Assembly: GCA_020250445.1 (NCBI GenBank) | Contig: JADCEF010000124.1 | Span: 1-32,058, forward strand | DNA from: Rhodobacter sp. | Lineage (GTDB): Bacteria; Pseudomonadota; Alphaproteobacteria; Rhodobacterales; Rhodobacteraceae | DNA length: 32,058 nt | Reading direction: 5' to 3' | Shown here: piece after piece, positions 16,517 to 25,637 of the stretch | Layout of the letters: each line of letters begins with the position of its first letter | How positions within the stretch are numbered: position 1 is the first letter of the stretch | Translations under genes and position numbers: made by a program | The notes under the pieces: model-generated | Told to the model about the DNA's origin: nothing | Databases searched by the model: none | What the model saw: only the letters and a program-made list of their open reading frames with translations

Positions 16517-17314
16517 ATGCGGCGACAGACAGCAAAGCTTTCCGGCGGCAGGGGACATTTGCCGAAGATCGGGCCCGGTGGCCGTCTGATGCTTGCCCTG
16601 TTCGCCTGTCTGGCCGTGTCGGCCGGGTCAGAGGCGGAAGGGCAGACCACCATTCCCGGCACATTCAGCCCGCCCCCGGGATGCACGGGCTGGGTGACGG
16701 TTCAGTCGCGCGGTTGCCGTGTGTCCAATCACTACCGCTGCGAAGCCGATGCGCCGGGCGATCAGTGGCGGGCGGATTTTGATCAGGACGGTCTCTTCTT
16801 TGTCAGCCGGATCGACCGCGAGACGCAGTGGGTCGAAAGCTTTGAAATGTTCCCGACCACGCGGCAGGTCCTGCTGCCCGATCCTGCCGATCCGGCATCG
16901 TTCAGCACGCTTCTGTCAACGGGGATCGATACCTTCGACTTCGGCCTTGCCGAGGATGGCGGTCCGCAAACCGTGGTGCGCGGCTTTGACAGGCTGACGG
17001 GGCGCAGCGTGACGATTGATGGCGTGACCTTGGAAGAAACCGAGTTCGACTACACCGAAACGACACCCGACGGCACCATCGTGAAAAAGGCCAGGGGCCA
17101 CGAATACATCCACCGCGACTGGCGCATCTTCCTGTCCGGCATTTCGCAGTGGGAAACCCCGGACGGGACAATTCCCGTTGACGGCACGCCGCGCCAGTTC
17201 GTGTTCCCGGGGGAGCCGGGGTTTTTCACCACCGCGCCGATCTTTGACTGTGACGCAACCATGTCCGGACTGGATGGCAAAGCGGACCTTCTGCCTGCGA
17301 TGGTGCGGGAATGA
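16517..17314 (+). CDS. Predicted secreted protein of unknown function between gltD and gltB
   Basis: 265 residues. I do not recognise a named domain. The N-terminus is basic (MRRQTAKLSGGRG) followed by a hydrophobic core (about 23-37, GRLMLALFACLAVSAG) and then GSEAEGQTT, consistent with a signal peptide. The mature part is acidic, with three early cysteines (CTGWVTVQSRGC and HYRC) and one near the C-terminus (IFDC), suitable for disulfides. It is rich in short Thr/Asp/Glu beta-like segments. It begins 4 bases after the gltD stop, with GGAG inside the end of gltD, and overlaps the next gene by 4 bases, so it is translated as part of the glutamate synthase operon. Its partner or substrate is unknown. 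Confidence 0.8.
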   Translation: MRRQTAKLSGGRGHLPKIGPGGRLMLALFACLAVSAGSEAEGQTTIPGTFSPPPGCTGWVTVQSRGCRVSNHYRCEADAPGDQWRADFDQDGLFFVSRIDRETQWVESFEMFPTTRQVLLPDPADPASFSTLLSTGIDTFDFGLAEDGGPQTVVRGFDRLTGRSVTIDGVTLEETEFDYTETTPDGTIVKKARGHEYIHRDWRIFLSGISQWETPDGTIPVDGTPRQFVFPGEPGFFTTAPIFDCDATMSGLDGKADLLPAMVRE

Positions 17315-17745
17315 CGGGGGCACCGATGACCGGGCACTGTCTGTGCGGCGCCGTGACGGTGCGCGTTGCAGGCCTGCATGATCCGCGCCCCGGTGCCTGC
17401 CATTGCCGGATGTGCCAGCGCTGGTCGGGCGGGCTGTTCCTGTGCTTCAGCGCGGACGCGGCAGGCGTCACCGTGGACGGGCCTGTGACAAGATATGCCT
17501 CGTCCGATTTTGCCGAACGGGCGTTCTGTCCGGTCTGCGGCAGCCATCTTTGGATGCGCGACAACACGGGTGCGAGCTATGATCTGATGCCGGGCCTGTT
17601 CGACGAAGCCCGTGACCAACCGCTGCGGTCCGAAGTTTATGTCGACCGTGCCATGGCCTCTGTCCGCCTGCAGGGCGACCACCGCCGCGCCACGCAGGCG
17701 GAATATGAACAAAAGAATCACCATGTGGCAGGAGTTGCGCCATGA
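17311..17745 (+). CDS. GFA (CENP-V/Gfa) domain protein, zinc-binding
   Basis: 144 residues with the zinc-binding Cys pattern of the GFA fold: C10-x-C12 (GHCLCGAV), C30-x-C32-x2-C35 (CHCRMC) and C73-x2-C76 (FCPVCGSHLW). The family is named for glutathione-dependent formaldehyde-activating enzyme, but most members have unproven activity and the name should not be read as function. It overlaps the preceding gene (ATGA, 17311-17314) and gltB (ATGA, 17742-17745). A second in-frame ATG at 17326 is an alternative start just before GHCLCG. Confidence 0.9.
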   Translation: MTGAPMTGHCLCGAVTVRVAGLHDPRPGACHCRMCQRWSGGLFLCFSADAAGVTVDGPVTRYASSDFAERAFCPVCGSHLWMRDNTGASYDLMPGLFDEARDQPLRSEVYVDRAMASVRLQGDHRRATQAEYEQKNHHVAGVAP

Positions 17746-20700
17746 CCTTTGATGACGCCTGGGTTGACGCCGAAAAGGCGAAGCGCGCTTTCATGAATGA
17801 ACATTCGCTTTATAAATGCGATGATGAACACGCCTCCTGCGGGGTGGGGCTGGTGGTGGCGATTTCTGGCAAGCCCAGCCGCAAGGTGGTGCAGAACGGG
17901 ATTGATGCGCTGAAGGCGGTCTGGCACCGGGGTGCCGTGGATGCCGATGGCAAGACCGGTGATGGCGCGGGCATTCATGTGCAGATTCCGGTGCGCTTTT
18001 TCTACGATCAGGTGCGCCGCACCGGGCATGAGCCTGACGTGCAAAAGCTGATTGCCGTGGGCCAGGTGTTTCTGCCGCGCACCGATTTCGGCGCGCAGGA
18101 ACGCTGCCGCACCATCGTGGAAACCGAAGTGCTGCGCATGGGCCATTACATTTATGGCTGGCGTCATGTGCCGGTGAACACCGACGTGCTGGGCGACAAG
18201 GCGAATGCAACGCGCCCCGAGATCGAGCAGATCCTGATCCGCTGCGACAAGGCGATTGACGGGGAAACCTTTGAGCGCGAGTTGTACATCATCCGCCGCC
18301 GGATCGAAAAGGCGGCGATTGCCGCGCAGATCCAGGGGCTTTACCTGTGTTCGCTGTCCTGCCGCAGCATCATCTACAAGGGCATGATGCTGGCCGAGCA
18401 GGTGGCGGCATTCTATCCCGATCTGATGGACGACCGGTTTGAATCCGCCTTCGCGATCTATCATCAGCGCTATTCCACCAACACCTTTCCGCAGTGGTGG
18501 CTGGCCCAGCCGTTCCGGATGCTGGCGCACAACGGCGAGATCAACACCCTGAAGGGCAACGTCAACTGGATGAAAAGCCATGAAATCCGCATGGCATCGT
18601 CCGCCTTTGGCGATGCGGCGGAAGACATCAAGCCGATCATCCCGTCAGGCACGTCCGATTCCGGCGCACTGGATGCGGTGTTCGAGGTGATGGTACGCTC
18701 GGGGCGCAATGCGCCGATGACCAAGACCATGCTGGTGCCCGAAGCCTGGTCGAAGATGACCGGCGAAATGCCAAAACCCTGGGCCGACATGTATGCCTAT
18801 TGCAACGCCGTCATGGAACCCTGGGATGGACCGGCGGCGCTGGCGATGACCGATGGCCGCTGGGTTTGCGGCGGGCTGGACCGCAACGGGCTGCGCCCGA
18901 TGCGCTATCTGGTGACGGGCGACGGTCTGCTGATCGCCGGGTCCGAAGCGGGCATGGTCCCGGTTGACGAAACGACCATTCGGGAAAAAGGTGCGCTTGG
19001 GCCGGGCCAGATGATTGCGGTCGATATGGCCGAGGGCAGGCTGTACCATGATGTCGAACTGAAGGACAAGCTGGCGGCGGCACAGCCCTTTGGCGACTGG
19101 ATCGAAAAGGTGGTGGACCTGAACGCGCTGCTGCGCGATGTGCCCGAAACGGCGCTGTTCAGCGGGGCAGAATTGCGCCGCCGCCAGATTGCGGCGGGCT
19201 ACACGGTAGAGGAACTGGAACAGGTCCTGGCCCCGATGGCCGAGGACGGCAAGGAAATGATCGCCAGCATGGGCGATGATACGCCCGCCGCCGTGCTGTC
19301 GTCGATCTACCGCCCGCTGAGCCATTTCTTCCGCCAGAACTTCAGCCAGGTCACCAACCCGCCCATCGATTCCTTGCGCGAAAGCCGGGTGATGAGCCTG
19401 AAGACGCGGTTCGGCAACCTCAAGAACGTGCTGGACGAACATTCCAGCCAGGCCGAAATCCTGGTTCTGGAAAGCCCGTTCATCGCCAATGCCGAATTCG
19501 ACGTGATGGTGCGCCAGTTCGGCGATCAGGTGGCCTTCATCGACTGCACCTTCCCGGCACAGGCCGGGCTCGATGATCTGCGCCAGGGGCTGGAGCGGAT
19601 CCGTGCCGAGGCCGAAGATGCCGTGCGGTCGGGTGCGGGGCATCTGGTTCTGACCGATGAACATCAGGGGCCGTCCAAGGTACCGATGCCGATGATTCTG
19701 GCCACCAGTGCCGTGCACAGCTGGCTGACGCGCAAGGGCCTGCGCACCTTCTGTTCGGTCAACGTGCGGTCGGCGGAATGCATCGACCCGCATTACTTTG
19801 CCGTTCTGATCGGCTGCGGGGCCACAACGGTAAACGCCTATCTGGCGCAGGATTCGATTGCGGACCGCATTTCGCGCGGCCTGATCGACGGGTCGCTGAC
19901 CGATGCCATGCGCCGCTACCGCGATGCCATCAATGCCGGCCTGCTGAAGATCATGTCGAAAATGGGCATCTCGGTCGTGTCCAGCTATCGCGGTGGCCTG
20001 AATTTTGAGGCGGTGGGACTGAGCCGCGCCATGGTGGCCGAATACTTCCCCGGCATGCACAGCCGCATATCGGGAATAGGCGTATCGGGCATCGAGCAGA
20101 AGCTGGAAGAGGTTCATGCCAGGGGCTGGCTGGGCGGGGCAGACGTGCTGCCCATCGGCGGCTTCTACAAGGCGCGCCGGTCCGGCGAAAAGCACGCCTG
20201 GGAAGCCTCGTCGATGCACATGCTGCAATCTGCCTGTGACCGCGCGTCCTATGACATCTGGAAGCAATACACTGCGGCGATGCGGGCCAACCCGCCGATC
20301 CACATCCGCGACCTGCTGGATATCAAATCACTGGGCAAGCCAGTGCCGATCGAAGAGGTGGAGAGCATCACCTCGATCCGCAAGCGCTTTGTCACACCCG
20401 GCATGAGCCTTGGCGCCCTGTCGCCCGAGGCGCACAAGACCCTGAACATCGCGATGAACCGCATCGGGGCCAAGTCCGACTCGGGCGAGGGCGGCGAAGA
20501 CCCGGCGCATTTCACGCCGGAAGCAAATGGCGACAACCCCAGTGCCAAGATCAAGCAGGTGGCCTCTGGCCGCTTCGGCGTGACGGCGGAATACCTGAAC
20601 GCCTGCGAAGAGCTGGAAATCAAGGTGGCGCAGGGGGCCAAGCCCGGCGAGGGCGGCCAGTTGCCCGGTATGAAGGTGACAGCCCTGATCGCGCGGCTGC

Positions 20701-22277
20701 GCCATTCCACGCCGGGGGTGACGCTGATCTCTCCGCCACCGCACCACGACATCTATTCCATCGAAGACCTGGCGCAGCTGATCTATGACCTCAAGCAGAT
20801 CAATCCGCGCGCCAAGGTGACGGTCAAGCTGGTGTCGGCCAGCGGGGTGGGCACGATTGCCGCCGGGGTGGCCAAGGCCAAGGCTGATGTGATTCTGATT
20901 TCGGGGCATAACGGCGGCACGGGGGCTTCGCCCGGCACATCGATCAAATATGCGGGCCTGCCCTGGGAAATGGGCCTGACCGAGGCGCATCAGGTTCTGG
21001 CGATGAACAACCTGCGCGAGCGGGTGACTTTGCGCACCGACGGGGGCTTGCGCACCGGGCGCGACATCGTGATGGCCGCGATGATGGGGGCCGAGGAATA
21101 CGGCATCGGCACGGCCGCGCTGATTGCCATGGGCTGCATCATGGTGCGCCAGTGCCAGAGCAACACCTGCCCGGTGGGTGTCTGCACCCAGAACGAAGCA
21201 CTGCGGCAGAAGTTCACCGGCAGCGCCGACAAGGTGGTGAACCTGATCACCTTCTATGCGCAGGAGGTGCGCGAAATCCTGAGCCAGATCGGCGCGCGGT
21301 CGATGGACGAGATCATCGGTCGGGCCGACCTCTTGACGCAGGTTTCGCGCGGGGCGGCGAATCTGGATGACCTTGACCTGAACCCGCTGCTGATCACGGT
21401 CGATGGCGCATCGAAGATCACCTATGACCGCAGCAAGCCGCGCAACGCCGTGCCTGATACGCTGGACGCGGATATCGTCCGGGACGGTGCCCGCTTTTTC
21501 GAGGAAGGCGAAAAGATGCAGCTGTCCTATGCCGTGCGCAACACGCACCGGACCATCGGCACGCGGGCCTCGTCGCATATCGTGCGCAAGTTCGGGATGC
21601 GCAACAGCCTGCAGCCGGATCATCTGACGGTGAAGCTTTCGGGCAATGCCGGGCAGTCGCTGGGGGCCTTTGCTGCACCGGGGCTGAAGATCGAGGTGAT
21701 GGGCGATGCCAATGACTATGTCGGCAAGGGTCTGTCAGGCGGGCTGATTGTGGTGCGGCCGCAGATGGCCTCGCCGCTGGTGGCGGCTGAAAACACGATT
21801 ATCGGCAACACCGTGCTTTACGGGGCGACGGCGGGGGCGCTGTTTGCGGCCGGGCGTGCGGGCGAACGCTTTGCCGTGCGCAACTCGGGCGCACAGGTGG
21901 TGGTCGAAGGCTGCGGGTCGAACGGCTGCGAATACATGACCGGCGGGGTGGCCGTGATCCTGGGGCGGATCGGGGCCAATTTCGGGGCCGGGATGACCGG
22001 CGGCATGGCTTATGTCCATGATCCGCAGGGAACGGCGGAAGACATGATGAACCTCGAATCTCTGGTCACCTGTGCGGTGACCCATCCGCACTGGGAAGCC
22101 CAGCTTCGCGGCCTGATCCAGCGCCACGCGCAGGAGACGGGCAGCCTGAAGGCAAAGCAGATCCTGAACGACTGGGCGGTGGAGCGGCTGAACTTCGTGC
22201 AGGTCTGCCCCAAGGAAATGCTGATCCACCTTTCCCACCCGCTGAGTGATGAACCCCGGGCGATGCCGGCGGAATAA
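17742..22277 (+). CDS. gltB: Glutamate synthase [NADPH] large (alpha) subunit
   Basis: 1511 residues, full length. The class II amidotransferase domain should begin at C33 (ASCGVGLVV) after removal of a 32-residue propeptide; C33 is the nucleophile that releases ammonia from glutamine. The central and FMN-binding synthase domains follow, with the [3Fe-4S] cysteines C1132, C1138 and C1143 (CIMVRQCQSNTCPVGVC). The last about 240 residues form the GXGXG beta-helix domain. The start overlaps the GFA gene by 4 bases, so gltB translation is coupled to an upstream gene that is not its partner gltD. Confidence 0.98.
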   Translation: MTFDDAWVDAEKAKRAFMNEHSLYKCDDEHASCGVGLVVAISGKPSRKVVQNGIDALKAVWHRGAVDADGKTGDGAGIHVQIPVRFFYDQVRRTGHEPDVQKLIAVGQVFLPRTDFGAQERCRTIVETEVLRMGHYIYGWRHVPVNTDVLGDKANATRPEIEQILIRCDKAIDGETFERELYIIRRRIEKAAIAAQIQGLYLCSLSCRSIIYKGMMLAEQVAAFYPDLMDDRFESAFAIYHQRYSTNTFPQWWLAQPFRMLAHNGEINTLKGNVNWMKSHEIRMASSAFGDAAEDIKPIIPSGTSDSGALDAVFEVMVRSGRNAPMTKTMLVPEAWSKMTGEMPKPWADMYAYCNAVMEPWDGPAALAMTDGRWVCGGLDRNGLRPMRYLVTGDGLLIAGSEAGMVPVDETTIREKGALGPGQMIAVDMAEGRLYHDVELKDKLAAAQPFGDWIEKVVDLNALLRDVPETALFSGAELRRRQIAAGYTVEELEQVLAPMAEDGKEMIASMGDDTPAAVLSSIYRPLSHFFRQNFSQVTNPPIDSLRESRVMSLKTRFGNLKNVLDEHSSQAEILVLESPFIANAEFDVMVRQFGDQVAFIDCTFPAQAGLDDLRQGLERIRAEAEDAVRSGAGHLVLTDEHQGPSKVPMPMILATSAVHSWLTRKGLRTFCSVNVRSAECIDPHYFAVLIGCGATTVNAYLAQDSIADRISRGLIDGSLTDAMRRYRDAINAGLLKIMSKMGISVVSSYRGGLNFEAVGLSRAMVAEYFPGMHSRISGIGVSGIEQKLEEVHARGWLGGADVLPIGGFYKARRSGEKHAWEASSMHMLQSACDRASYDIWKQYTAAMRANPPIHIRDLLDIKSLGKPVPIEEVESITSIRKRFVTPGMSLGALSPEAHKTLNIAMNRIGAKSDSGEGGEDPAHFTPEANGDNPSAKIKQVASGRFGVTAEYLNACEELEIKVAQGAKPGEGGQLPGMKVTALIARLRHSTPGVTLISPPPHHDIYSIEDLAQLIYDLKQINPRAKVTVKLVSASGVGTIAAGVAKAKADVILISGHNGGTGASPGTSIKYAGLPWEMGLTEAHQVLAMNNLRERVTLRTDGGLRTGRDIVMAAMMGAEEYGIGTAALIAMGCIMVRQCQSNTCPVGVCTQNEALRQKFTGSADKVVNLITFYAQEVREILSQIGARSMDEIIGRADLLTQVSRGAANLDDLDLNPLLITVDGASKITYDRSKPRNAVPDTLDADIVRDGARFFEEGEKMQLSYAVRNTHRTIGTRASSHIVRKFGMRNSLQPDHLTVKLSGNAGQSLGAFAAPGLKIEVMGDANDYVGKGLSGGLIVVRPQMASPLVAAENTIIGNTVLYGATAGALFAAGRAGERFAVRNSGAQVVVEGCGSNGCEYMTGGVAVILGRIGANFGAGMTGGMAYVHDPQGTAEDMMNLESLVTCAVTHPHWEAQLRGLIQRHAQETGSLKAKQILNDWAVERLNFVQVCPKEMLIHLSHPLSDEPRAMPAE

Positions 22278-22284
22278 GGCCGGT

Positions 22285-22308
22285 CTGCACGGACAAGCCG
22301 CCGTGCAG
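22285..22308 (+). terminator. Hairpin after gltB
   Basis: CTGCACGG (22285-22292) and CCGTGCAG (22301-22308) form an 8-bp stem with an 8-nt loop, 8 bases past the gltB stop. The following CTTTGG is a weak T-run. It is a candidate end of the gltD-gltB transcript. Confidence 0.5.
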
Positions 22309-22416
22309 CTTTGGTCCGAATTCCGCCGGGCAGGCGCGCAAGGGCACGAATAGGTCTTGTTGACGTCAAGAGCCCGCGCCAAAGTTACGAAGGGTTTTCA
22401 TTTTGGAGGTATCGAC

Positions 22417-22914
22417 ATGGCCGATCTGATCTTGGTGGGGTTTGACGACGAGGCGACGGCGTTCGAATTGCGCGCGGCACTGGTCAAGCTGCAGCAGGAC
22501 TACCTGCTGGAGATGGAGGATGCGGTGGTCGTTACCAAATCGGCCGATGGCAAGGTGGTGCTGCATCAGGCCGTGAACCTGACGGCCGCCGGGGCCGCAG
22601 GCGGCGGCATCTGGGGCGCGCTGATCGGGCTTTTGTTCCTGAACCCGCTGCTGGGGGCCGCCGTCGGGGCCGGGGCCGGGGCGCTGTCGGGCAGGCTGAC
22701 CGATATCGGGATCAATGACGGCTTCCTCAAGGAAGTGGGGTCCACCCTGACGCCCGGCGGGGCGGCGGTGGGCGTGCTGGTGCGCAAGGTAACCGGTGAC
22801 AAGGTGCTGGACCGGCTGGGCGAGTTTCGTGCCAAGGGCCGCATCATCCAGACCTCGCTCAGCAAGGAACAGGAAGAAAAGCTGAAAGCGGCGATGGAAG
22901 CCCCCTCTGCCTGA
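22417..22914 (+). CDS. DUF1269 family membrane-associated protein
   Basis: 165 residues. A compact N-terminal alpha/beta region (1-60, ADLILVGFDDEATAFELRAAL) is followed by a Gly/Ala-rich hydrophobic hairpin (about 62-95; AAGGGIWGALIGLLFLNPLLGAAVGAGAGALSG) and a basic-amphipathic C-terminal half ending in a Lys/Glu-rich helix. This matches the DUF1269 family, which is widespread and without assigned function. The Gly-rich hairpin suggests membrane insertion or oligomerisation. The start at 22417 follows a good TTGGAGG site. It stands alone between gltB and mtgA, with a perfect palindrome after it. Confidence 0.85.
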   Translation: MADLILVGFDDEATAFELRAALVKLQQDYLLEMEDAVVVTKSADGKVVLHQAVNLTAAGAAGGGIWGALIGLLFLNPLLGAAVGAGAGALSGRLTDIGINDGFLKEVGSTLTPGGAAVGVLVRKVTGDKVLDRLGEFRAKGRIIQTSLSKEQEEKLKAAMEAPSA

Positions 22915-22930
22915 CAAAGCGATGCCTGCG

Positions 22931-22951
22931 GCCCCGGGCTTGACCCGGGGC
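22931..22951 (+). terminator. Perfect GC palindrome between the DUF1269 gene and mtgA
   Basis: GCCCCGGG (22931-22938), loop CTTGA, CCCGGGGC (22944-22951): an 8-bp stem 16 bases after the DUF1269 stop. Sequences of the form CCCCGGGCTTGACCCGGGG recur between genes in many alphaproteobacteria as I remember it, so this may be a dispersed repeat that also works as a terminator. Confidence 0.6.
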
Positions 22952-22975
22952 TGTCGCAATGATTGATCTGCCGGG

Positions 22976-23755
22976 ATGGTACAAGCGCGCCGCAGACCCA
23001 AGGCAGACAAGACCGGCCCCGAGGCGTCCGGCCTGCCCAAACCGGCAGGTACCCCGCACGCGCCTGCGCGCGGGCTGGTCCGGCAGGCCTTGCGCTGGGC
23101 GGTGCGGGGGGTCGCCGCCCTGGGTGCGGTGCTGCTGGCACTGATCCTGCTGTACGCGGTGGTCCCGCCCCCGACCACGCTTTACATGCTGTCCGAGGGC
23201 CGCCGGCTGGGCGGAGTGGAGCGCACCTGGGTGGGCGGAGATCAGATTGCCCCGGTGATGCTGCGTTCCGCCGTTGCGGCGGAAGACGCGAATTTCTGTC
23301 TGCATTGGGGCTTCGACATGGCCGAGATCCGCCGCGCCGTGGCGCAGGGCGGCACACGGGGGGCATCGACGCTAAGCCAGCAGGTGGTCAAGAACGTGTT
23401 TCTTTGGCATGGGCGCAGCTGGGCGCGCAAGGCGCTGGAAGCGATGATCACCCCCGTGGTGGAACTGGTCTGGACCAAGCGGCGTATCCTGGTCGTCTAT
23501 CTGAACGTGGCCGAATTCGACAAGGGCGTCTTCGGGGTGGAGGCGGCGGCACAGCACCATTTCGGGGTTTCGGCCGCCGATCTGACGGCGGCGCAGGCGG
23601 CCCGGCTGGCGGCCGTGCTGCCCGACCCCAAGGGGCGCGATGCCGCCGCCCCGTCCCGGTCGGTGCGCAACCGGGCTGCCGCGATCGCCGATGGGGCGGA
23701 AACAATCCGGCTGGATGGCCGGGCCGGATGTTTTGAGCCTGCCCAGCCCGATTAG
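22976..23755 (+). CDS. mtgA: Monofunctional peptidoglycan glycosyltransferase (GT51)
   Basis: 259 residues. A basic, proline-rich cytoplasmic N-terminus (1-34) leads to one membrane anchor (about 40-62) and a GT51 domain. The catalytic Glu lies in AAEDANFCLHWGFD (EDxxFxxHxG, about 100-113), and the second motif is GASTLSQQVVKNVFL. It polymerises lipid II into glycan strands without transpeptidation. No good ribosome-binding site precedes the ATG at 22976; it is the first in-frame start after an upstream stop, so the true start could be slightly further in. A GST gene follows. Confidence 0.93.
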   Translation: MVQARRRPKADKTGPEASGLPKPAGTPHAPARGLVRQALRWAVRGVAALGAVLLALILLYAVVPPPTTLYMLSEGRRLGGVERTWVGGDQIAPVMLRSAVAAEDANFCLHWGFDMAEIRRAVAQGGTRGASTLSQQVVKNVFLWHGRSWARKALEAMITPVVELVWTKRRILVVYLNVAEFDKGVFGVEAAAQHHFGVSAADLTAAQAARLAAVLPDPKGRDAAAPSRSVRNRAAAIADGAETIRLDGRAGCFEPAQPD

Positions 23756-23828
23756 GAATGCGCGGGATTGAATTCCGGCCCGTGGCGCGGCATGACGTGG
23801 CCGAACAGACCACGGCGAGACCCCTTTG

Positions 23829-24494
23829 ATGAACCGCCTGTATCATGCCCCGCTGTCGCCGTTCTGCCGCAAGGTTCGCCTGACGCTTGCCGAAAAGCGG
23901 ATCGAGGTGGAATTGATCGAGGAACGCTATTGGGAGCCGTCAGCAGAATTCCTGCGCCGCAACCCGGCCGGCAAGGTGCCGGTGCTGCGGATGGATACCA
24001 GGTTCATGTCCGAAAGCCAGGCAATTTGTGAATACCTGGACGAAACCGCGCCCCAGCCGCCGCTGTTTCCACGCGATCCTGAAGGACGTTATGAGGTGCG
24101 CCGCCTTTGCGCCTGGTTCGACGACAAGTTTCATGCCGAAGTCACCTCGAAACTGCTGTACGAGCGCGTCAACAAGAAAATGCACGGTCAGGGCTATCCG
24201 GATTCAAGAAACGTCAAGGCAGGGGCGACGCGGATCAAGTACCATATCGATTATCTGGCCTGGCTGCTGGATCAGCGCCGCTGGCTGGCGGGTGACCAGA
24301 TGTCGCTGGCCGATTTCACCGCTGCCGCGCATCTGTCCTGCCTTGATTACATTTCCGATGTGGACTGGAACCGGTCCGCCACCGTGAAGGACTGGTACGC
24401 CAAGATCAAGTCGCGCCCGTCGTTCCGCCCGCTGCTGGCCGATCAGGTTCCGGGCTTTCCGCCGCCCGCGCATTACGCTGACCTTGATTTCTGA
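23829..24494 (+). CDS. Glutathione S-transferase family protein
   Basis: 221 residues: an N-terminal thioredoxin-like domain (about 1-80) with SPFCRKVRLTLAEK at 10-23, the cis-Pro KVPVLR segment and the MSESQAICEYLDE glutathione-binding motif, then an all-helical C-terminal domain (about 90-205) with the LAGDQMSLADFTAAAHL N-capping motif. Substrate and physiological role cannot be read from the sequence. The ATG at 23829 is preferred over the TTG one codon earlier. Its distance to queG is 117 bases, filled by a repeat-like element. Confidence 0.92.
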   Translation: MNRLYHAPLSPFCRKVRLTLAEKRIEVELIEERYWEPSAEFLRRNPAGKVPVLRMDTRFMSESQAICEYLDETAPQPPLFPRDPEGRYEVRRLCAWFDDKFHAEVTSKLLYERVNKKMHGQGYPDSRNVKAGATRIKYHIDYLAWLLDQRRWLAGDQMSLADFTAAAHLSCLDYISDVDWNRSATVKDWYAKIKSRPSFRPLLADQVPGFPPPAHYADLDF

Positions 24495-24537
24495 TCCCAT
24501 GACGGGGACCGAATTCTCTGCGCGAAATCGCATAGGC

Positions 24538-24611
24538 AGGGGGCTGTCCGCCCCCTCTTGGCCTGCGGCCAATTCACCCCCGAGGGTATTTTCCCCAAGA
24601 AGAAGGCGCAG
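24538..24611. repeat. Intergenic repeat-like element immediately before queG
   Basis: A 7-bp hairpin AGGGGGC/GCCCCCT (24538-24544/24550-24556) is followed by a second, TTGGCC-TGC-GGCCAA (24558-24572), then CACCCCCGAGGGTATTTT and CCCCAAGAAGAAG just before the ATG. I recall close relatives of this string upstream of many genes in Rhodobacterales genomes. A shorter relative lies at 28218-28262. Its AAGAAG end supplies purines at the ribosome-binding position of queG. Confidence 0.6.
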
Positions 24612-25637
24612 ATGTCTGTCGCGCTGAAGGAACAGCTTGCGGCGCGCGCGCGGGAAGAAGGGTTTTCCGGCATGGGGGTTTGCGCACCCGGTGCGGTGCC
24701 GCAGGCGGCAGCGCGGCTGCAGGCCTGGCTGGCCGAAGGGCGGCAGGGGCAGATGGGCTGGATGGCGGACCGCACCAACTGGCGCGGCAGTGCGGCGGCA
24801 CTGTGGCCCGCGGCGCGTTCGGTGATCATGCTGGCCGAGGTCTATACCCCGCAGGCGGACCCGCTTGCGGTGCTGAAGTTGCGGGATCGGGGGGCGATCA
24901 GCGTTTATGCCCAGGGCAAGGATTACCATGATCTGGTCAAGCGCCGGCTGAAGCGGGTTGGGCGCTGGCTGATCAAAGCGGCGGGCGGCGAGATCAAGGT
25001 CTTTGTCGATACCGCGCCGGTGATGGAAAAACCGCTGGCCCAGGCGGCGGGGCTGGGCTGGCAGGGCAAGCATACCAACCTGCTGAGCCGCGATCTGGGC
25101 AACTGGGTCTTTCTGGGGGCAATCTTCACCACGCTGGACCTGCCGGCAGATGCGCCGGAGGCAGAGCATTGCGGCAGTTGCACCGCCTGTCTGGACATCT
25201 GCCCGACACAGGCCTTTCCCGCGCCGTTTCAACTGGATGCCAGGCGCTGCATTTCCTATCTGACCATCGAACATCGCGGCCCGGTGGACGAAGACCTGCG
25301 CGCGCTGATGGGCAACCGGATTTACGGCTGCGACGACTGTCTGGCGGTCTGCCCCTGGAACAAGTTTGCGGCGGCAGCGCACGAGATCGGGTATCGGCCA
25401 AGGGTGGGCGCACCCCTGCTGGCCGATCTGGCGGCGCTGGATGATGCCGGATTCCGGGCGCGGTTTTCGGGAAGTCCGATCAAGCGGATCGGGCGCGACC
25501 GCTTTGTGCGCAATGTGCTATATGCCATCGGCAATTCCGGCGATCCGGGTCTTGCACCCGTTGCGGCGGGGCTTGTTCAGGATGCCGATGCTGCTGTGGC
25601 CGATGCGGCGCGCTGGGCAGTGGCGCGGCTGTCCTGA
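24612..25637 (+). CDS. queG: Epoxyqueuosine reductase
   Basis: 341 residues. The cobalamin-binding N-terminal domain carries VDTAPVMEK with D133 as the probable catalytic Asp. Two ferredoxin-like [4Fe-4S] motifs follow: C187-x2-C190-x2-C193-x3-C197 ([12 protein letters not shown]) and C240-x2-C243-x3-C247 (CDDCLAVCP), with C213 also conserved. A HEAT-like C-terminal tail ends the protein. It reduces epoxyqueuosine to queuosine in tRNA wobble position 34. The start at 24612 is chosen because family similarity begins there; the in-frame extension upstream lies in the repeat element. Confidence 0.95.
   Translation: MSVALKEQLAARAREEGFSGMGVCAPGAVPQAAARLQAWLAEGRQGQMGWMADRTNWRGSAAALWPAARSVIMLAEVYTPQADPLAVLKLRDRGAISVYAQGKDYHDLVKRRLKRVGRWLIKAAGGEIKVFVDTAPVMEKPLAQAAGLGWQGKHTNLLSRDLGNWVFLGAIFTTLDLPADAPEAEHCGSCTACLDICPTQAFPAPFQLDARRCISYLTIEHRGPVDEDLRALMGNRIYGCDDCLAVCPWNKFAAAAHEIGYRPRVGAPLLADLAALDDAGFRARFSGSPIKRIGRDRFVRNVLYAIGNSGDPGLAPVAAGLVQDADAAVADAARWAVARLS

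Noticed and set aside
15013-16686. 557-codon open frame antisense to gltD
   Set aside because: A shadow of gltD in a GC-rich genome, without recognisable domains.
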